Below are positions 18,451 through 30,256 of a stretch of 64,000 bases of DNA, piece after piece. The position numbers were made by a program, and so were the translations under genes. The first letter of the stretch is position 1. Each line of letters begins with the position of its first letter. This DNA comes from Litorivita pollutaquae (GTDB lineage Bacteria > Pseudomonadota > Alphaproteobacteria > Rhodobacterales > Rhodobacteraceae). Below the pieces are notes generated by a model. That model worked only from the letters and a program-made list of their open reading frames with translations, was not told the origin of the DNA and did not search any database. The stretch spans positions 62,001 to 126,000 of the forward strand of contig NZ_KZ826486.1 in the NCBI RefSeq assembly GCF_003205515.1. Direction: 5' to 3'.

Positions 18451-18488
18451 TGTGTCCATGTGTCGCGCCACCACTTAGGCGAAGCACC

Positions 18489-19319
18489 CTAGCCGCCAAT
18501 CATCGCGCCCAATACCGGCGCGAGCGCCGCCGCCGCCTCTGCATGGCCTTTGGGTCCAATCATTTGCGCTGCGGCGGGGGCTTCCATCTGGCTATATTTC
18601 ATTCCTTCTGTCCCAACCGCCATAGCTGCGTCGCTGGCTGTAACCTCGACGATTTCAGTGACCAAGGGGCGCAAGGTCTCGATCATCTCACGCGTCACAT
18701 AGAGCGGATCGCTCGCCAGATCATCATCGACGGGCGCATCCGGTTGATGATCCGCAAACCACAACAAAACCGTCTTTCCGCCGATCTTGCTCAAAAGCAT
18801 TTTCATCCGCGCGACCCAAGCGTTTTGCAATTCCTCGCGCACCATAACGTACCGCTCCGGCGATAGCTTACGCAACGCGCGCAGCATGTGCCGCGTGAAA
18901 TGAAACTCGGTAAAATCCACCTCACGGAACACCGTACGCATCAAAGCACTGGCTTGTAAAAACCGGTCATTGCGGCGCGGATGGACGGCGTAGAATCGGT
19001 TCGACATGTTGTGGGCGCCCACGACCTGCACCACGGTTGCCCGCGCGTTGTCCGCCGCTTCCAGCACCATTGCATCAGACGAGAACACATCCACACCGGC
19101 GTTCAACCAGCCAAAATTGACGCAGGGCAGGTTCAGCTGCCGCTCCACCAATGCTGGGAACGGCGTTTCAATAAACTTGCCGTAGGTCTCAGAGCCGCCC
19201 AAAAAAGCCACATAGTCGCCTTCAAGCCGACGCTTCGGTCCGCGAAAAAGCAGTTTCGATTTCCCGTAACGACACGGAAAGTAGTCCAAGGCCCCTTCGC
19301 CCAATGTTTCAAAGGTCAT
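18489..19319 (-). CDS. DUF6473-like protein
   Basis: 276 residues. It opens with the conserved pattern LGEGALDYFPCRYGKSKLLF then RRLEGDYVAFLGGSETYGKF, which I recognise from a Rhodobacteraceae family annotated DUF6473. GGSETYG resembles the first block of SGNH/GDSL-type folds, and LLWFADHQPD with the later GPKGHAEAA could provide the other blocks. An SGNH-like fold is therefore possible but unproven. GAGGTG precedes the ATG. The substrate is unknown. Confidence 0.7.
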   Translation of the reverse strand: MTFETLGEGALDYFPCRYGKSKLLFRGPKRRLEGDYVAFLGGSETYGKFIETPFPALVERQLNLPCVNFGWLNAGVDVFSSDAMVLEAADNARATVVQVVGAHNMSNRFYAVHPRRNDRFLQASALMRTVFREVDFTEFHFTRHMLRALRKLSPERYVMVREELQNAWVARMKMLLSKIGGKTVLLWFADHQPDAPVDDDLASDPLYVTREMIETLRPLVTEIVEVTASDAAMAVGTEGMKYSQMEAPAAAQMIGPKGHAEAAAALAPVLGAMIGG

Positions 19320-19504
19320 TTACACCCACCTCATGTTTTCACCCCAGCCCGACCTTGCCGTTGCCATGTTACCAAGGCCCTAAAGTCCGATTTTGATATA
19401 AAACCGCATGGCCCACCGGAATGACCCGTCATCACACGCACTTGCGCCCCCGCGCCGCGCCGCCTATCTTTCGAAATAGCATCGACAATAGAGGCGGCAT
19501 TTTC

Positions 19505-20380
19505 ATGGAAATCCAATCAGTTGGCGTCATCGGCGCGGGTCAAATGGGCAACGGAATCGCCCATGTCATGGCGCTCGCGGGCTATGATGTCTTGATGACG
19601 GATATCTCGGAAGATGCATTAAAAGGTGCAATTGAAACGATTTCGTCCAATTTGGACCGGCAGGTCGGGCGCGGGAAAGTCTCGGATCAGGACCGGAATG
19701 CCGCGATGGACCGGATCAAAACGACGACGACACTGATTGATTTGGGGGCTTGCGATCTGATTATCGAGGCCGCGACCGAGCGCGAAACTGTCAAACAGGC
19801 GATTTTTGACGAATTGCTGCCACATCTGACCCCCACCACGATTCTGACATCCAATACCTCGTCAATCTCGATCACACGGCTGGCCAGTCGCACCGATAGG
19901 CCGGAGAAATTCATGGGCTTCCACTTCATGAACCCGGTGCCGGTGATGCAACTGGTCGAATTGATCCGCGGCATCGCCACGGACGAGGAAACCTATGACG
20001 CCTGCCGTAGGGTGGTTGAGCGGCTCGGCAAAACCTCCGCCGCTGCCGAAGATTTTCCCGCCTTCATCGTCAACCGTATCTTGATGCCGATGATCAACGA
20101 GGCCGTCTATACGCTTTACGAGGGCGTCGGTTCGGTGAAATCCATCGACAGTTCAATGAAGCTGGGTGCCAATCATCCGATGGGACCACTCGAATTGGCG
20201 GATTTTATCGGCCTCGACACCTGCCTTGCGATCATGAATGTGCTGCACGACGGGTTGGCGGACACCAAATACCGCCCCTGCCCGCTACTCACCAAATATG
20301 TCGAAGCCGGGTGGCTGGGCCGAAAATCGGGCCGCGGCTTTTATGACTATCGCGGCGAAACCCCGGTACCAACGCGGTAA
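19505..20380 (+). CDS. 3-hydroxybutyryl-CoA dehydrogenase
   Basis: NAD(P)-dependent oxidation of 3-hydroxyacyl-CoA, in butanoate, PHB or fatty-acid metabolism. 291 residues. Rossmann motif GAGQMGNGIAHVMALAG at residues 10-26, catalytic stretch GFHFMNPVPVMQLVE with the active-site His, and NRILMPMINEA. I used ATG 19505 (MEIQSVGVIG); the frame extends 28 codons upstream without family resemblance. Its position near etfBA, separated by the minus-strand DUF6473-like gene, is common in roseobacters. Confidence 0.94.
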   Translation: MEIQSVGVIGAGQMGNGIAHVMALAGYDVLMTDISEDALKGAIETISSNLDRQVGRGKVSDQDRNAAMDRIKTTTTLIDLGACDLIIEAATERETVKQAIFDELLPHLTPTTILTSNTSSISITRLASRTDRPEKFMGFHFMNPVPVMQLVELIRGIATDEETYDACRRVVERLGKTSAAAEDFPAFIVNRILMPMINEAVYTLYEGVGSVKSIDSSMKLGANHPMGPLELADFIGLDTCLAIMNVLHDGLADTKYRPCPLLTKYVEAGWLGRKSGRGFYDYRGETPVPTR

Positions 20381-20580
20381 ACGGCGGCGCGGGCATCATG
20401 CTACAGATCGCGGCCGGACCGCACGAACCAAAGGCTGCACCCCCGCGTCCCTGACGCGTAGCGGAAAAATCAGCGGCGTGTCTTAGCCTTCTCTAGATAT
20501 GTCTGCACAAGCACGGTCGTACGCGCTGCGCCGCAGTTCCGTCGCCCGCCATAGCCCCTCTCCTGCACCGCATAGACCGT

Positions 20581-20931
20581 TCAATACAGCTTCCAGTCGT
20601 CCTCATGGCCCAAAGCGCCCATCGCCATCCACCGCACCCGCGCCCGCGCCACACGGGTATCGCCCCATGTACGAAACACGATCTCAAATCCGGTTTGGGT
20701 GATGTTCTCCGCCGTCGTATCCGCGCGGGCATTGGTGGCGCTGTCCATGTCCCACATTGACAAGGCGCAATGCACCATGGGCGGCTCCAGAAAAGCCTCT
20801 GAAAACTGCACTTTTTTGCGGCGTTCACGCGGGCCTGTTCCGGTCCACATGTCGCCGCCGTCCTCAAATTCCGAGAACAGTATATTGTCACCTTGATCCA
20901 TGCCGATCCGGTGGCTGTCCAAACGCTTCAT
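20581..20931 (-). CDS. H-type lectin domain protein
   Basis: 116 residues. The pattern FLEPPMVHCALSMWDMDS, then ENITQTGFEIVFRTWGDTRV and RVRWMAMG matches the H-type lectin domain, first described in snail agglutinins and common as single-domain proteins in Rhodobacteraceae. No signal peptide. Ligand and cellular location are unknown; sugar binding is inferred from the family name only. Confidence 0.8.
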   Translation of the reverse strand: MKRLDSHRIGMDQGDNILFSEFEDGGDMWTGTGPRERRKKVQFSEAFLEPPMVHCALSMWDMDSATNARADTTAENITQTGFEIVFRTWGDTRVARARVRWMAMGALGHEDDWKLY

Positions 20932-21045
20932 TCTGCCGCGCTTCCAAATCTATGTCTGCCTGTCGCTGAAAACAGGTCTAACGTATTGCGAATTAACAGG
21001 GTGATAAAATAAAACTCAGGCAAGAATTTGACGCCTGCAGATACG

Positions 21046-21070
21046 AAAAAGCCCCGCAGTTGGCGGGGCT
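21046..21070 (-). terminator. Terminator of the atp operon
   Basis: Minus strand AGCCCCGCC-AAC-TGCGGGGCT followed by TTTTT. A GC-rich stem, about 38 nt downstream of the atpC stop. Confidence 0.88.
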
Positions 21071-21107
21071 CTCTCATCATTTCACATATCCCGCCAAGCG
21101 GCGTGGA

Positions 21108-21533
21108 TCAATTCGCCGACAGACCGATGTGGTCGCCCATGGCCACCATATCCGCCAGAAGCTTGGCCGCGTCATCGACGGGGCCGGGCTCGTTGACAAA
21201 GACTTCCTTCGCCTGCGCATGGGCTTGGCGCGCTGCGGTCACCATCTCGTCCATATGCGCCTGTGTGACCTCCTCACGGGGGATCGCACGTTCGGCCAGA
21301 ACGGTAATACCGTCCGCGCCGATTTGGGCAAAACCGCCCGTGACAACAAAGGATGCCGCACCAGCCGGACCGTCGATCGACAGCAGGCCAGGACGCAAGG
21401 TGGTGATGGTCGGGGCATGATTGGCCATGGCCGTCATGTCCCCGTCAGCGCCGGGAATTTGAACCTGTGTGACCTCAAGCGACGCAACGCTCCGCTCAGG
21501 GCTCACCAGATCGAATTGCACGGTATCAGCCAT
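21108..21533 (-). CDS. atpC: ATP synthase F1 subunit epsilon
   Basis: Central-stalk subunit of F1 that couples rotation and can inhibit ATP hydrolysis. 141 residues, starting [20 protein letters not shown]. The N-terminal beta-sandwich includes [18 protein letters not shown], followed by a helical C-terminal part. Last gene of atpHAGDC, 11 nt after atpD and followed by the terminator. Confidence 0.96.
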   Translation of the reverse strand: MADTVQFDLVSPERSVASLEVTQVQIPGADGDMTAMANHAPTITTLRPGLLSIDGPAGAASFVVTGGFAQIGADGITVLAERAIPREEVTQAHMDEMVTAARQAHAQAKEVFVNEPGPVDDAAKLLADMVAMGDHIGLSAN

Positions 21534-21544
21534 AAGGCCCCCCT

Positions 21545-23859
<2,315 letters not shown>

Positions 23860-23873
23860 TGCCTCACCTCCCC

Positions 23874-25412
23874 TTAAGCGAAGTCAGCGGCGAATTCGTC
23901 GAGCGCGGCTTTCACTTTATCTGCGGCTTCGCCTTTGATCTTGGGATCCTCATCGGTGATCCACTTGAGCAAATCGGCGTGCTTCCCGCGCAGATGCGCC
24001 AGCATGCCAGCTTCAAAGCGGCCAACATCCGAAACCGCGACTTTGTCGAGGTAACCGTTGGTGCCTGCGAAGATGACGCAAACGATTTCTGCGTTGGTCA
24101 GCGGCGAATACTGCGGCTGTTTCATCAGCTCGGTCAGACGCGCACCACGGTTGAGCAATGCTTGGGTCGAGGCGTCCAGATCGGAACCGAACTGAGCAAA
24201 GGCTGCCATCTCGCGATATTGCGCAAGCGACAGCTTCACCGGACCGGCAACCGAGGACATCGCCTTGGTCTGGGCAGAGGAGCCAACGCGCGACACCGAC
24301 AGACCGGTGTTCACAGCAGGGCGGATACCTTGGTAGAAGAGTTCGGTTTCGAGGAAGATCTGGCCATCGGTGATCGAAATCACGTTGGTCGGAATAAACG
24401 CCGAAACGTCACCGCCTTGGGTTTCGATGATCGGCAGCGCCGTCAAGGAGCCCGCACCGAAGTCTTCGTTCAACTTTGCCGAACGTTCGAGCAAACGCGA
24501 GTGAAGATAGAAAACGTCACCAGGATAGGCTTCACGTCCGGGCGGACGACGCAGCAAAAGCGACATCTGGCGATAGGACACAGCTTGCTTGGAAAGGTCA
24601 TCATAGATGATCAAAGCGTGGCGGCCGTTGTCACGGAAATATTCCGCCATCGCAGTCGCGGCATAGGGCGCCATGAACTGCATCGGTGCGGGGTCCGATG
24701 CCGTCGCGGCCACAACGGTCGTGTATTCGATCGCGCCGCTTTCTTCGAGCTTCTTCACCAACTGGGCAACGGTCGAACGCTTTTGGCCGATCGCAACATA
24801 GATGCAGTAGAGCTTTTTGCTCTCATCATCGCCAGCCGCTTCGTTGTAGGATTTCTGGTTCAGGATCGCATCCAGAGCCACAGCGGTTTTGCCGGTCTGA
24901 CGGTCACCAATGATAAGCTCACGCTGGCCACGGCCAACGGGGATCATCGCATCCACAGATTTGAGGCCCGTTGCCATCGGCTCGTGTACCGATTTACGCG
25001 GGATAATGCCCGGTGCCTTGCAATCCGCGATCCGGCGCTCGGCCGCCTCGATCGGACCTTTGCCGTCCAGCGGGTTCCCAAGACCGTCCACGACGCGACC
25101 CAACAGGGCATCGCCTGCGGGCGCATCCACGATCGAGTTGGTGCGTTTGACAACGTCACCTTCTTTAATGGCGCTATCGGACCCGAAGATAACAACACCA
25201 ACGTTGTCAGATTCAAGGTTAAGCGCCATCCCGCGGATACCACCGGGGAATTCGACCATTTCACCGGCCTGCACGTTATCAAGACCGTGCACACGTGCGA
25301 TACCATCGCCAACGGACAGCACGCGGCCGACCTCGGCAACTTCGGCGTCTTTGCCAAAGTTTTTGATCTGGTCCTTCAGGATCGCAGAAATCTCTGCAGC
25401 TTGGATACCCAT
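23874..25412 (-). CDS. atpA: ATP synthase F1 subunit alpha
   Basis: Regulatory nucleotide-binding subunit of the F1 hexamer. 512 residues. P-loop GDRQTGKTA, signature [17 protein letters not shown], and the N-terminal [19 protein letters not shown]. The start codon abuts the atpH stop with no spacer. Confidence 0.98.
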   Translation of the reverse strand: MGIQAAEISAILKDQIKNFGKDAEVAEVGRVLSVGDGIARVHGLDNVQAGEMVEFPGGIRGMALNLESDNVGVVIFGSDSAIKEGDVVKRTNSIVDAPAGDALLGRVVDGLGNPLDGKGPIEAAERRIADCKAPGIIPRKSVHEPMATGLKSVDAMIPVGRGQRELIIGDRQTGKTAVALDAILNQKSYNEAAGDDESKKLYCIYVAIGQKRSTVAQLVKKLEESGAIEYTTVVAATASDPAPMQFMAPYAATAMAEYFRDNGRHALIIYDDLSKQAVSYRQMSLLLRRPPGREAYPGDVFYLHSRLLERSAKLNEDFGAGSLTALPIIETQGGDVSAFIPTNVISITDGQIFLETELFYQGIRPAVNTGLSVSRVGSSAQTKAMSSVAGPVKLSLAQYREMAAFAQFGSDLDASTQALLNRGARLTELMKQPQYSPLTNAEIVCVIFAGTNGYLDKVAVSDVGRFEAGMLAHLRGKHADLLKWITDEDPKIKGEAADKVKAALDEFAADFA

Positions 25413-25973
25413 TTATCCGACCTCTTTCATTGCATTCTGGAGGGAGTTGAGGCGCGAGCGGATCGACGTATCGACCATCTTCGAACCCACTTTAACAACA
25501 AGACCGCCGATGAGGCTCTCATCCACGGTCGCTTTGATGGAAACGTCTTTGCCGACATTGCTGGCCAACACTTTGGACAATTTGTCCGACTGCGTTTTGG
25601 TCAACGCCTTGGCCGAAATGACCTCTGCAGTGACTTCGCCTTTGTCCGCTGCAATGGCTTCGCGCAGGGCGACAAGCAAAGCAGGCAGAACAAACAAGCG
25701 GCGTTTCGTCGCCATCAGTCGCAGCGTGTTGCCCATCATTGGCGACAGCTTCATCTGTTTGGCAATCGCGGCAATCGCACCTTCCTGCTCGTCGCGCGTG
25801 TAAACGGGCGACGAGATCAGGTCAGCAAGATCGGCGCTGGTGGCAAGAGCCTCTTCAAGAGCACTTACATCGCTCTCGACGGCTTTCACCTTATTTGTTT
25901 CTTTGGCCAGGTCAAAAACGGCCGTGGCATAGCGTGCGGCAATGCCGGAGGAGATCGCAGCTGGTTCGGACAC
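25413..25973 (-). CDS. atpH: ATP synthase F1 subunit delta
   Basis: Peripheral-stalk subunit linking F1 to F0. 186 residues from a GTG start at 25973 (V/M-SEPAAISSGIAARYATAV) preceded by GGAAGG. The open frame extends 29 codons further upstream to an ATG at 26060, but without family resemblance. The C-terminal ESLIGGLVVKVGSKMVDTS is characteristic. First gene of the atpHAGDC operon; the F0 genes are not in the window, as usual in this class. Confidence 0.94.
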   Translation of the reverse strand: MSEPAAISSGIAARYATAVFDLAKETNKVKAVESDVSALEEALATSADLADLISSPVYTRDEQEGAIAAIAKQMKLSPMMGNTLRLMATKRRLFVLPALLVALREAIAADKGEVTAEVISAKALTKTQSDKLSKVLASNVGKDVSIKATVDESLIGGLVVKVGSKMVDTSIRSRLNSLQNAMKEVG

Positions 25974-26535
25974 GTCCACCCTTCCGAATATCTGGCCTCG
26001 GTTTGACAGGACCCGTCTGGGGCCATCCGAGGGCGTTTTGGATGCCTTGAGCGTTTTCAAAGCTTAGAAATCGGCGTGGGTGTAGCAGAGCAATTCCTTC
26101 CTAGCAACCCGCTCAGAATTGATTGTATGCAAATGAATACCTTTTATTTTCAATTGATTACCCCAAGTGCGGCGCTTTGCGACGCCTGATCGGGAAATAA
26201 AAAGTCACAAAATCGGGACTTTTTGCGATTCCCTTGCACCTTTGAAGCGCAAAACCGGAGGTTTACGCCGCAATCCATGTTAGCGCCACCATGGGGCCGG
26301 TCGGACCTCAAACCCGCTTTTTCGGCCCTCCAAACGGCTGCCGCGCATCGTCGGACTTGGGTGTTAATTGTTGGCAGGCACCGCCCATCTCGCGCGCTCT
26401 GCGCCGTCGGGGACACAAATTAACCTTTCGGCAAGATATCGCCCCTTTTGCGCCCTCTAGTTGTCACGCTTTGCTTTCAAGAACGGAATTGAAATGGTTA
26501 ACGCTTTATGAAGAAGCGACAGCGGAGACACGAAC
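25974..26535. other. Divergent control region between atpH and the disordered protein gene
   Basis: 562 nt, notably AT-richer near 26120-26160. It must contain the atp promoter on the minus strand and a promoter for the plus-strand gene. Several TTGAAA-like hexamers are present but none pairs with a good -10 at 16-18 bp, so I make no promoter call. A TTAACCAT octamer lies near the plus-strand gene. No gene is seen. Confidence 0.5.
26494..26501 (-). promoter_or_regulatory. CtrA half-site-like octamer (TTAACCAT)
   Basis: Exact TTAACCAT on the minus strand, 34 nt upstream of the gene at 26536. The same octamer precedes the gene at 28183. It matches the Caulobacter CtrA half-site; binding is not shown. 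Confidence 0.35.
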
Positions 26536-27681
26536 ATGCTGATGCGACAGTCCTCTTTTCCATCCCTGAGCGCCCTGACCGGCGCACTCACCGGCCGCCT
26601 TGGCCGCCGCACCTCGCCCGAAGATACACACATGCCGGAAACGTCCCGCGACGATGCCGGTGATCTCGTCCTTGAGAATGCGGATGGCACTCAATCTTAT
26701 GCCCACGCTCCGCGGGATGCGGCCATAGAGGCCGATGCCGCGCTGCTTTCTGCGCTGCGTTCAAAAATCGATGAAGGTCGCCCATTGATTCGCACGGGCC
26801 GCAGCGCCAGCCACAGCGTCGATCAACCCGCCACGCCCGTTGAGGCAACGCCCTCAGAAACCGACAATACCTTCGCGCCGTCTGCACCTGTAACCCCGCG
26901 CCGCGCGCGGCGCGCCACAGACGCGGCCACCCAACCGGCGCCCTCGACACGTCGCCCCGCAGAAGCTGCGTTAGACTTGGCGGAATTTGCCACTCACGCG
27001 GTGCCCACTGATGATATTTCTGCGGTGCAATCCAATACCGCAACCGAATCCGCTGTCGCAGCTTTGATGATCACGGATGCCGACACGATGGTCTTTAACG
27101 CCCCCGAAGACCGTCGCCGCACGCCGCTGCATCCGGCCACTCCCGCTCCCGATCCGGCACCCGCAACCGACACAGCCACGCCGGACACCGCAGAGCAACA
27201 CGGGGCGCAAAACACCGACAACGAAGACGATATGCTCGAGAGTGAAGAAGATGCCGTCCTCTTGGGCCGCTGCGCCGCGCTGGCCACTCGCGCCACGCAA
27301 ATCCATGCTGCCGCCCTCCCCGAAGCCACGCACGACAGTGACGCTGCCCCGATCCGCGCAGCGCTACCGACAGAGCCGCAGGTTATCCCCGAAACCCCGA
27401 CGCCTGCCGCACTGTCCCTGCACCACGGCGCGGGCATCGGTGCGCCCGATGACGTGATCAACGGCTTCGCTCCCGAGCACGAAATTCTGTTGATTGAGCT
27501 GACCGAGGGTCGCTCCGTCCCGCGCATCAGCTTTCGCCCACACCCCGAAGGTCTCTATACCGATGTCGTATTGCTGCAAGACGGCGTCATTCCCGCCCGC
27601 CGTGTGATCCGCGTCACCGGTCAACATGATCTCAAACGCGTCGACCTCGCCTTCAGCATCACGGCCCGTCTCGCGGCCTAA
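26536..27681 (+). CDS. Uncharacterised disordered protein with an RTX-associated-type C-terminal module
   Basis: 381 residues, preceded by GGAGA. Residues about 25-300 are low-complexity, rich in Ala, Thr, Pro, Asp and Glu, and probably disordered. The last 80 residues are folded-looking (GAPDDVINGFAPEHEILLIE, then DVVLLQDGVIPARRVIRVTG). They resemble the module that follows or ends many Rhodobacteraceae RTX proteins (D-x-I-x-x-F-x-x-x-x-D/E-x-L-x-I). A related module is seen in the next plus-strand gene. No signal peptide. Function unknown; related to secretion or the envelope by inference only. Confidence 0.6.
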   Translation: MLMRQSSFPSLSALTGALTGRLGRRTSPEDTHMPETSRDDAGDLVLENADGTQSYAHAPRDAAIEADAALLSALRSKIDEGRPLIRTGRSASHSVDQPATPVEATPSETDNTFAPSAPVTPRRARRATDAATQPAPSTRRPAEAALDLAEFATHAVPTDDISAVQSNTATESAVAALMITDADTMVFNAPEDRRRTPLHPATPAPDPAPATDTATPDTAEQHGAQNTDNEDDMLESEEDAVLLGRCAALATRATQIHAAALPEATHDSDAAPIRAALPTEPQVIPETPTPAALSLHHGAGIGAPDDVINGFAPEHEILLIELTEGRSVPRISFRPHPEGLYTDVVLLQDGVIPARRVIRVTGQHDLKRVDLAFSITARLAA

Positions 27682-28182
27682 TTCTGGTCCCTTTTAGGGT
27701 CCGGTCGATCAAGCCAATCAGGATGCAGGGCCGAGACAGGGTGAAATCCGGCGCAATACCACGGCTGCGCCAGCCGCCATGCCGGGGCCGATGGCCCCAT
27801 AGGCCAGTGTTTCGATAATAGAGCGGGTTTCCACAGGCCCAATAGAACAACGATTTTCCTGTAGGCAATACATGTGGGCGTCGCCCTTTCGCTCCTCGCC
27901 GGTCACTGCGCCCAGCGCATTCGAGCCGACACCGCCGCCCCAACGCCGCCGCCTGACACCACCTCAAGTCCGGCGCGCCCTTGCGCCCGTGCGCAGTCCT
28001 TATCTCGGACAGAATCAGTCATCCCGCCGCCGTAAACTCTGCCCGTTGGCATGCGATTCGCGAAACAATCTCGCTCTAAGTCAATGATTGTTGCACCCCA
28101 ACCCCACCAATACCCGCATAAATTGACCACCCCATCCCCCAACGCTATCTAGAGTTAACCATGTTTAGCGGGAGTTTCGGGG
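27682..28182. other. Non-coding spacer between the two RTX-module genes
   Basis: 501 nt. A 62-codon minus-strand frame (27718-27906) is present but its third positions are not GC-rich and it matches nothing I know, so I do not call it. A TTAACCAT octamer lies 20 nt before the next gene. No terminator with a U-tract was found behind the gene ending at 27681. Confidence 0.5.
28155..28162 (+). promoter_or_regulatory. CtrA half-site-like octamer (TTAACCAT)
   Basis: Exact TTAACCAT 20 nt upstream of the RTX-like gene start, matching the octamer before the gene at 26536. So close to the start codon it would more naturally repress than activate. Confidence 0.35.
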
Positions 28183-29955
28183 ATGATATTGACGGTTTTC
28201 TATGCCTTGGTCGGATCAATGGCCCTCGGAATTCTGTATGATATTGCCGATGATTCCGGCGACAACGAAGCCGAAGAGAACGAGGCCGAAGAGGTGGATG
28301 AAACGCCAGAGCTTCCGCCGTCCGAACCGCCGGAGATTGACACCATCACCGGCACCCCCGGTGCGGATACCCTCACCGCATCGGATGATGAGGTCGCCTT
28401 TGGCGGCGATGGCGACGATACCATGATTGCAGAAGGCACCGGCACAGTCGTCGGCGGCGCCGGCAATGATATGCTCACCGCATCGGCCAATGGCGAAGCA
28501 ATTGGCAGCACCGGATCGGATACGCTGATAGGCGCCGGGGATTCCACCCTGTCCGGCGGATTTGGCAGCGATATCATGACCTTGACCGGCAACGCTTTTG
28601 GCGAGGGAGAAGAGGGCAGCGACACCCTCACCGCCAGCGGCACCGCATTGGCCAAAGGTGACGCCGGTAGCGATACGCTGATCTTGTCGGACCAATCGGT
28701 TGGGAAAGGCGGTCTGGACGATGACTCCCTCGCGGCGAGCGGCAACGCAACTGCGCTTGGCAACGGTGGTGCCGACCTGATCCTCGGGGTGCAGAACACC
28801 GAACTGGAAGGCGGCGACGGCGACGACACCCTTGCCTATCAGGGCAGCACCATCGCGGCGGCACATGCCTATGCCACCGGCGGCGAGGGCGCGGATACAT
28901 TTGTTGTCGGTTTGACCGGAGCCGAAGACATGCTGAGCGATTGGACCGGTGCAGACGGTCTACCGGCCGTGGATGGTGCAATCTTCGAGATCACCGATTT
29001 CAACGCCGCAGAAGATACGGTGCTTATCGATGCCTTTGCCTCGGCAGACGGTGACATTGCTGTCATCAGCGAATTGACCACCACCAGCAACGAGGCCAAC
29101 ACCCGTGTTGATGTGCTGTTGACCGCCACCAATGCCACTGGTGATGAGGTTGGGTCGCTGACGGTGCGCTTTACCAATATCGTCGCCGCAGATTTTGACG
29201 TCGAAACCGCTATCGGGTTTGTCACCAGCACCGAGGATGCTTTGGCCGCCGATGCGCCCGATACCTTCACCGTGCCGATCACCCCACAAACCCTGACCGA
29301 AGGCGATGACACCGCCACGATCACGGCATCCACGCTGCTCGATGCGGGTGCGGGGAATGACAATATCACATGGACCGAAGGTGTTGGCGGCATCGTCGAT
29401 CTGGGCGATGGCAATGATACCATCACCGCCGGCGAAGCCAACGTCGTGATCGACACAGGCGCAGGCGATGACGCGATCACCACCGCAGGCGGCGCGGTGA
29501 TCGATCCGGGCACCGGCACCGATGCGGTCACCTTGAACCTGACCGCCTCCACCGCGCCGGTCACATTGGCCTTTAGCGAAGAGGCAGACACCCTGACCGT
29601 CAATCTGGCGGCGGATGCTGCGGTGGATTACTATCAAGTGACGGTGGTTTCATCCGAAACCGTGACGGACGCAGGCTCCGGTGATCCGCTCAGCTTCAAT
29701 CAAACCGGCACGGTTTACTTCCTGCACAAACCTGCCGGCACCGGATTGACCCAAGAAGGATTCCTTGCCGACTTTGGCGGCGGCACGATTATGGCAACGG
29801 TTGATCTGGGGCTAACGACCGGGGTTGCCGATGGCGCGGGCGGCTTTATCGTCTCGGACGCGTTGAACGACAGCCTGAATTTGACCGTCAATGGCACGTT
29901 GGCCGACACGCTGACGATCCCGCTCAACACCATGACGTCGAGCCCCTCGACCTAA
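28183..29955 (+). CDS. RTX-like beta-solenoid protein with N-terminal membrane anchor
   Basis: 590 residues. An N-terminal hydrophobic helix (residues 2-19, LTVFYALVGSMALGILY) is followed by an acidic linker (about 20-53). Residues 58-227 form ten consecutive 17-residue repeats of the type GxGxDTLxxxGxxxxxG, for example GAGNDMLTASANGEAIG. A DF-x-x-x-E-D module follows (about 265-340). A second set of GxGxD turns (about 385-450) leads to a beta-rich C-terminus. Calcium binding by the GxGxD turns is expected from RTX proteins. Whether it is anchored or secreted by a type I system is open; no ABC exporter genes are adjacent. Confidence 0.78.
   Translation: MILTVFYALVGSMALGILYDIADDSGDNEAEENEAEEVDETPELPPSEPPEIDTITGTPGADTLTASDDEVAFGGDGDDTMIAEGTGTVVGGAGNDMLTASANGEAIGSTGSDTLIGAGDSTLSGGFGSDIMTLTGNAFGEGEEGSDTLTASGTALAKGDAGSDTLILSDQSVGKGGLDDDSLAASGNATALGNGGADLILGVQNTELEGGDGDDTLAYQGSTIAAAHAYATGGEGADTFVVGLTGAEDMLSDWTGADGLPAVDGAIFEITDFNAAEDTVLIDAFASADGDIAVISELTTTSNEANTRVDVLLTATNATGDEVGSLTVRFTNIVAADFDVETAIGFVTSTEDALAADAPDTFTVPITPQTLTEGDDTATITASTLLDAGAGNDNITWTEGVGGIVDLGDGNDTITAGEANVVIDTGAGDDAITTAGGAVIDPGTGTDAVTLNLTASTAPVTLAFSEEADTLTVNLAADAAVDYYQVTVVSSETVTDAGSGDPLSFNQTGTVYFLHKPAGTGLTQEGFLADFGGGTIMATVDLGLTTGVADGAGGFIVSDALNDSLNLTVNGTLADTLTIPLNTMTSSPST
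28354..28863 (+). repeat. Ten tandem 51-bp coding repeats (17-residue solenoid units)
   Basis: Encodes residues 58-227 of the RTX-like protein as ten units of exactly 17 residues, each with a GxD-type turn at the start and usually a closing Gly. DNA-level identity between units is low, so the array is old rather than a recent expansion. Confidence 0.8.
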
Positions 29956-30256
29956 ACCGTTATCAGGAAGAAACCGAAAGCACGCGCTCATACACGGGCA
30001 CGCGCTTTATGTGCCATCCCGGCCCCGTGTGCCCGGTCATCGTGCGCCCAGATTGCGGCGACCGGGGTGCGGCCGCGCCGGGCGCCATATAGATTTCCCG
30101 CAACACGCCCTGCGTTCACTAAGATGGCCTCATAACGGCCAAGCTCGACCATTGGTGTGTTTGCCCCGAGGGTAGGCGCGCAATGGTTGGTCGGAGACCT
30201 AAAACGCACTGCGCCATATGCGCGCCAATCCTGCGCGCCGCTCTGCCAGACCACCG
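29956..30256. other. Spacer between the RTX-like and methyltransferase genes (convergent)
   Basis: About 300 nt between two gene ends. A minus-strand open frame runs through it but begins inside the methyltransferase in another frame and resembles nothing known. No clear terminator was found. Confidence 0.45.

Noticed and set aside
27718-27906. 62-codon minus-strand frame in the spacer before the RTX-like gene
   Set aside because: Third-position composition is unlike neighbouring genes and nothing known resembles it. It could be a small protein, but evidence is too weak.
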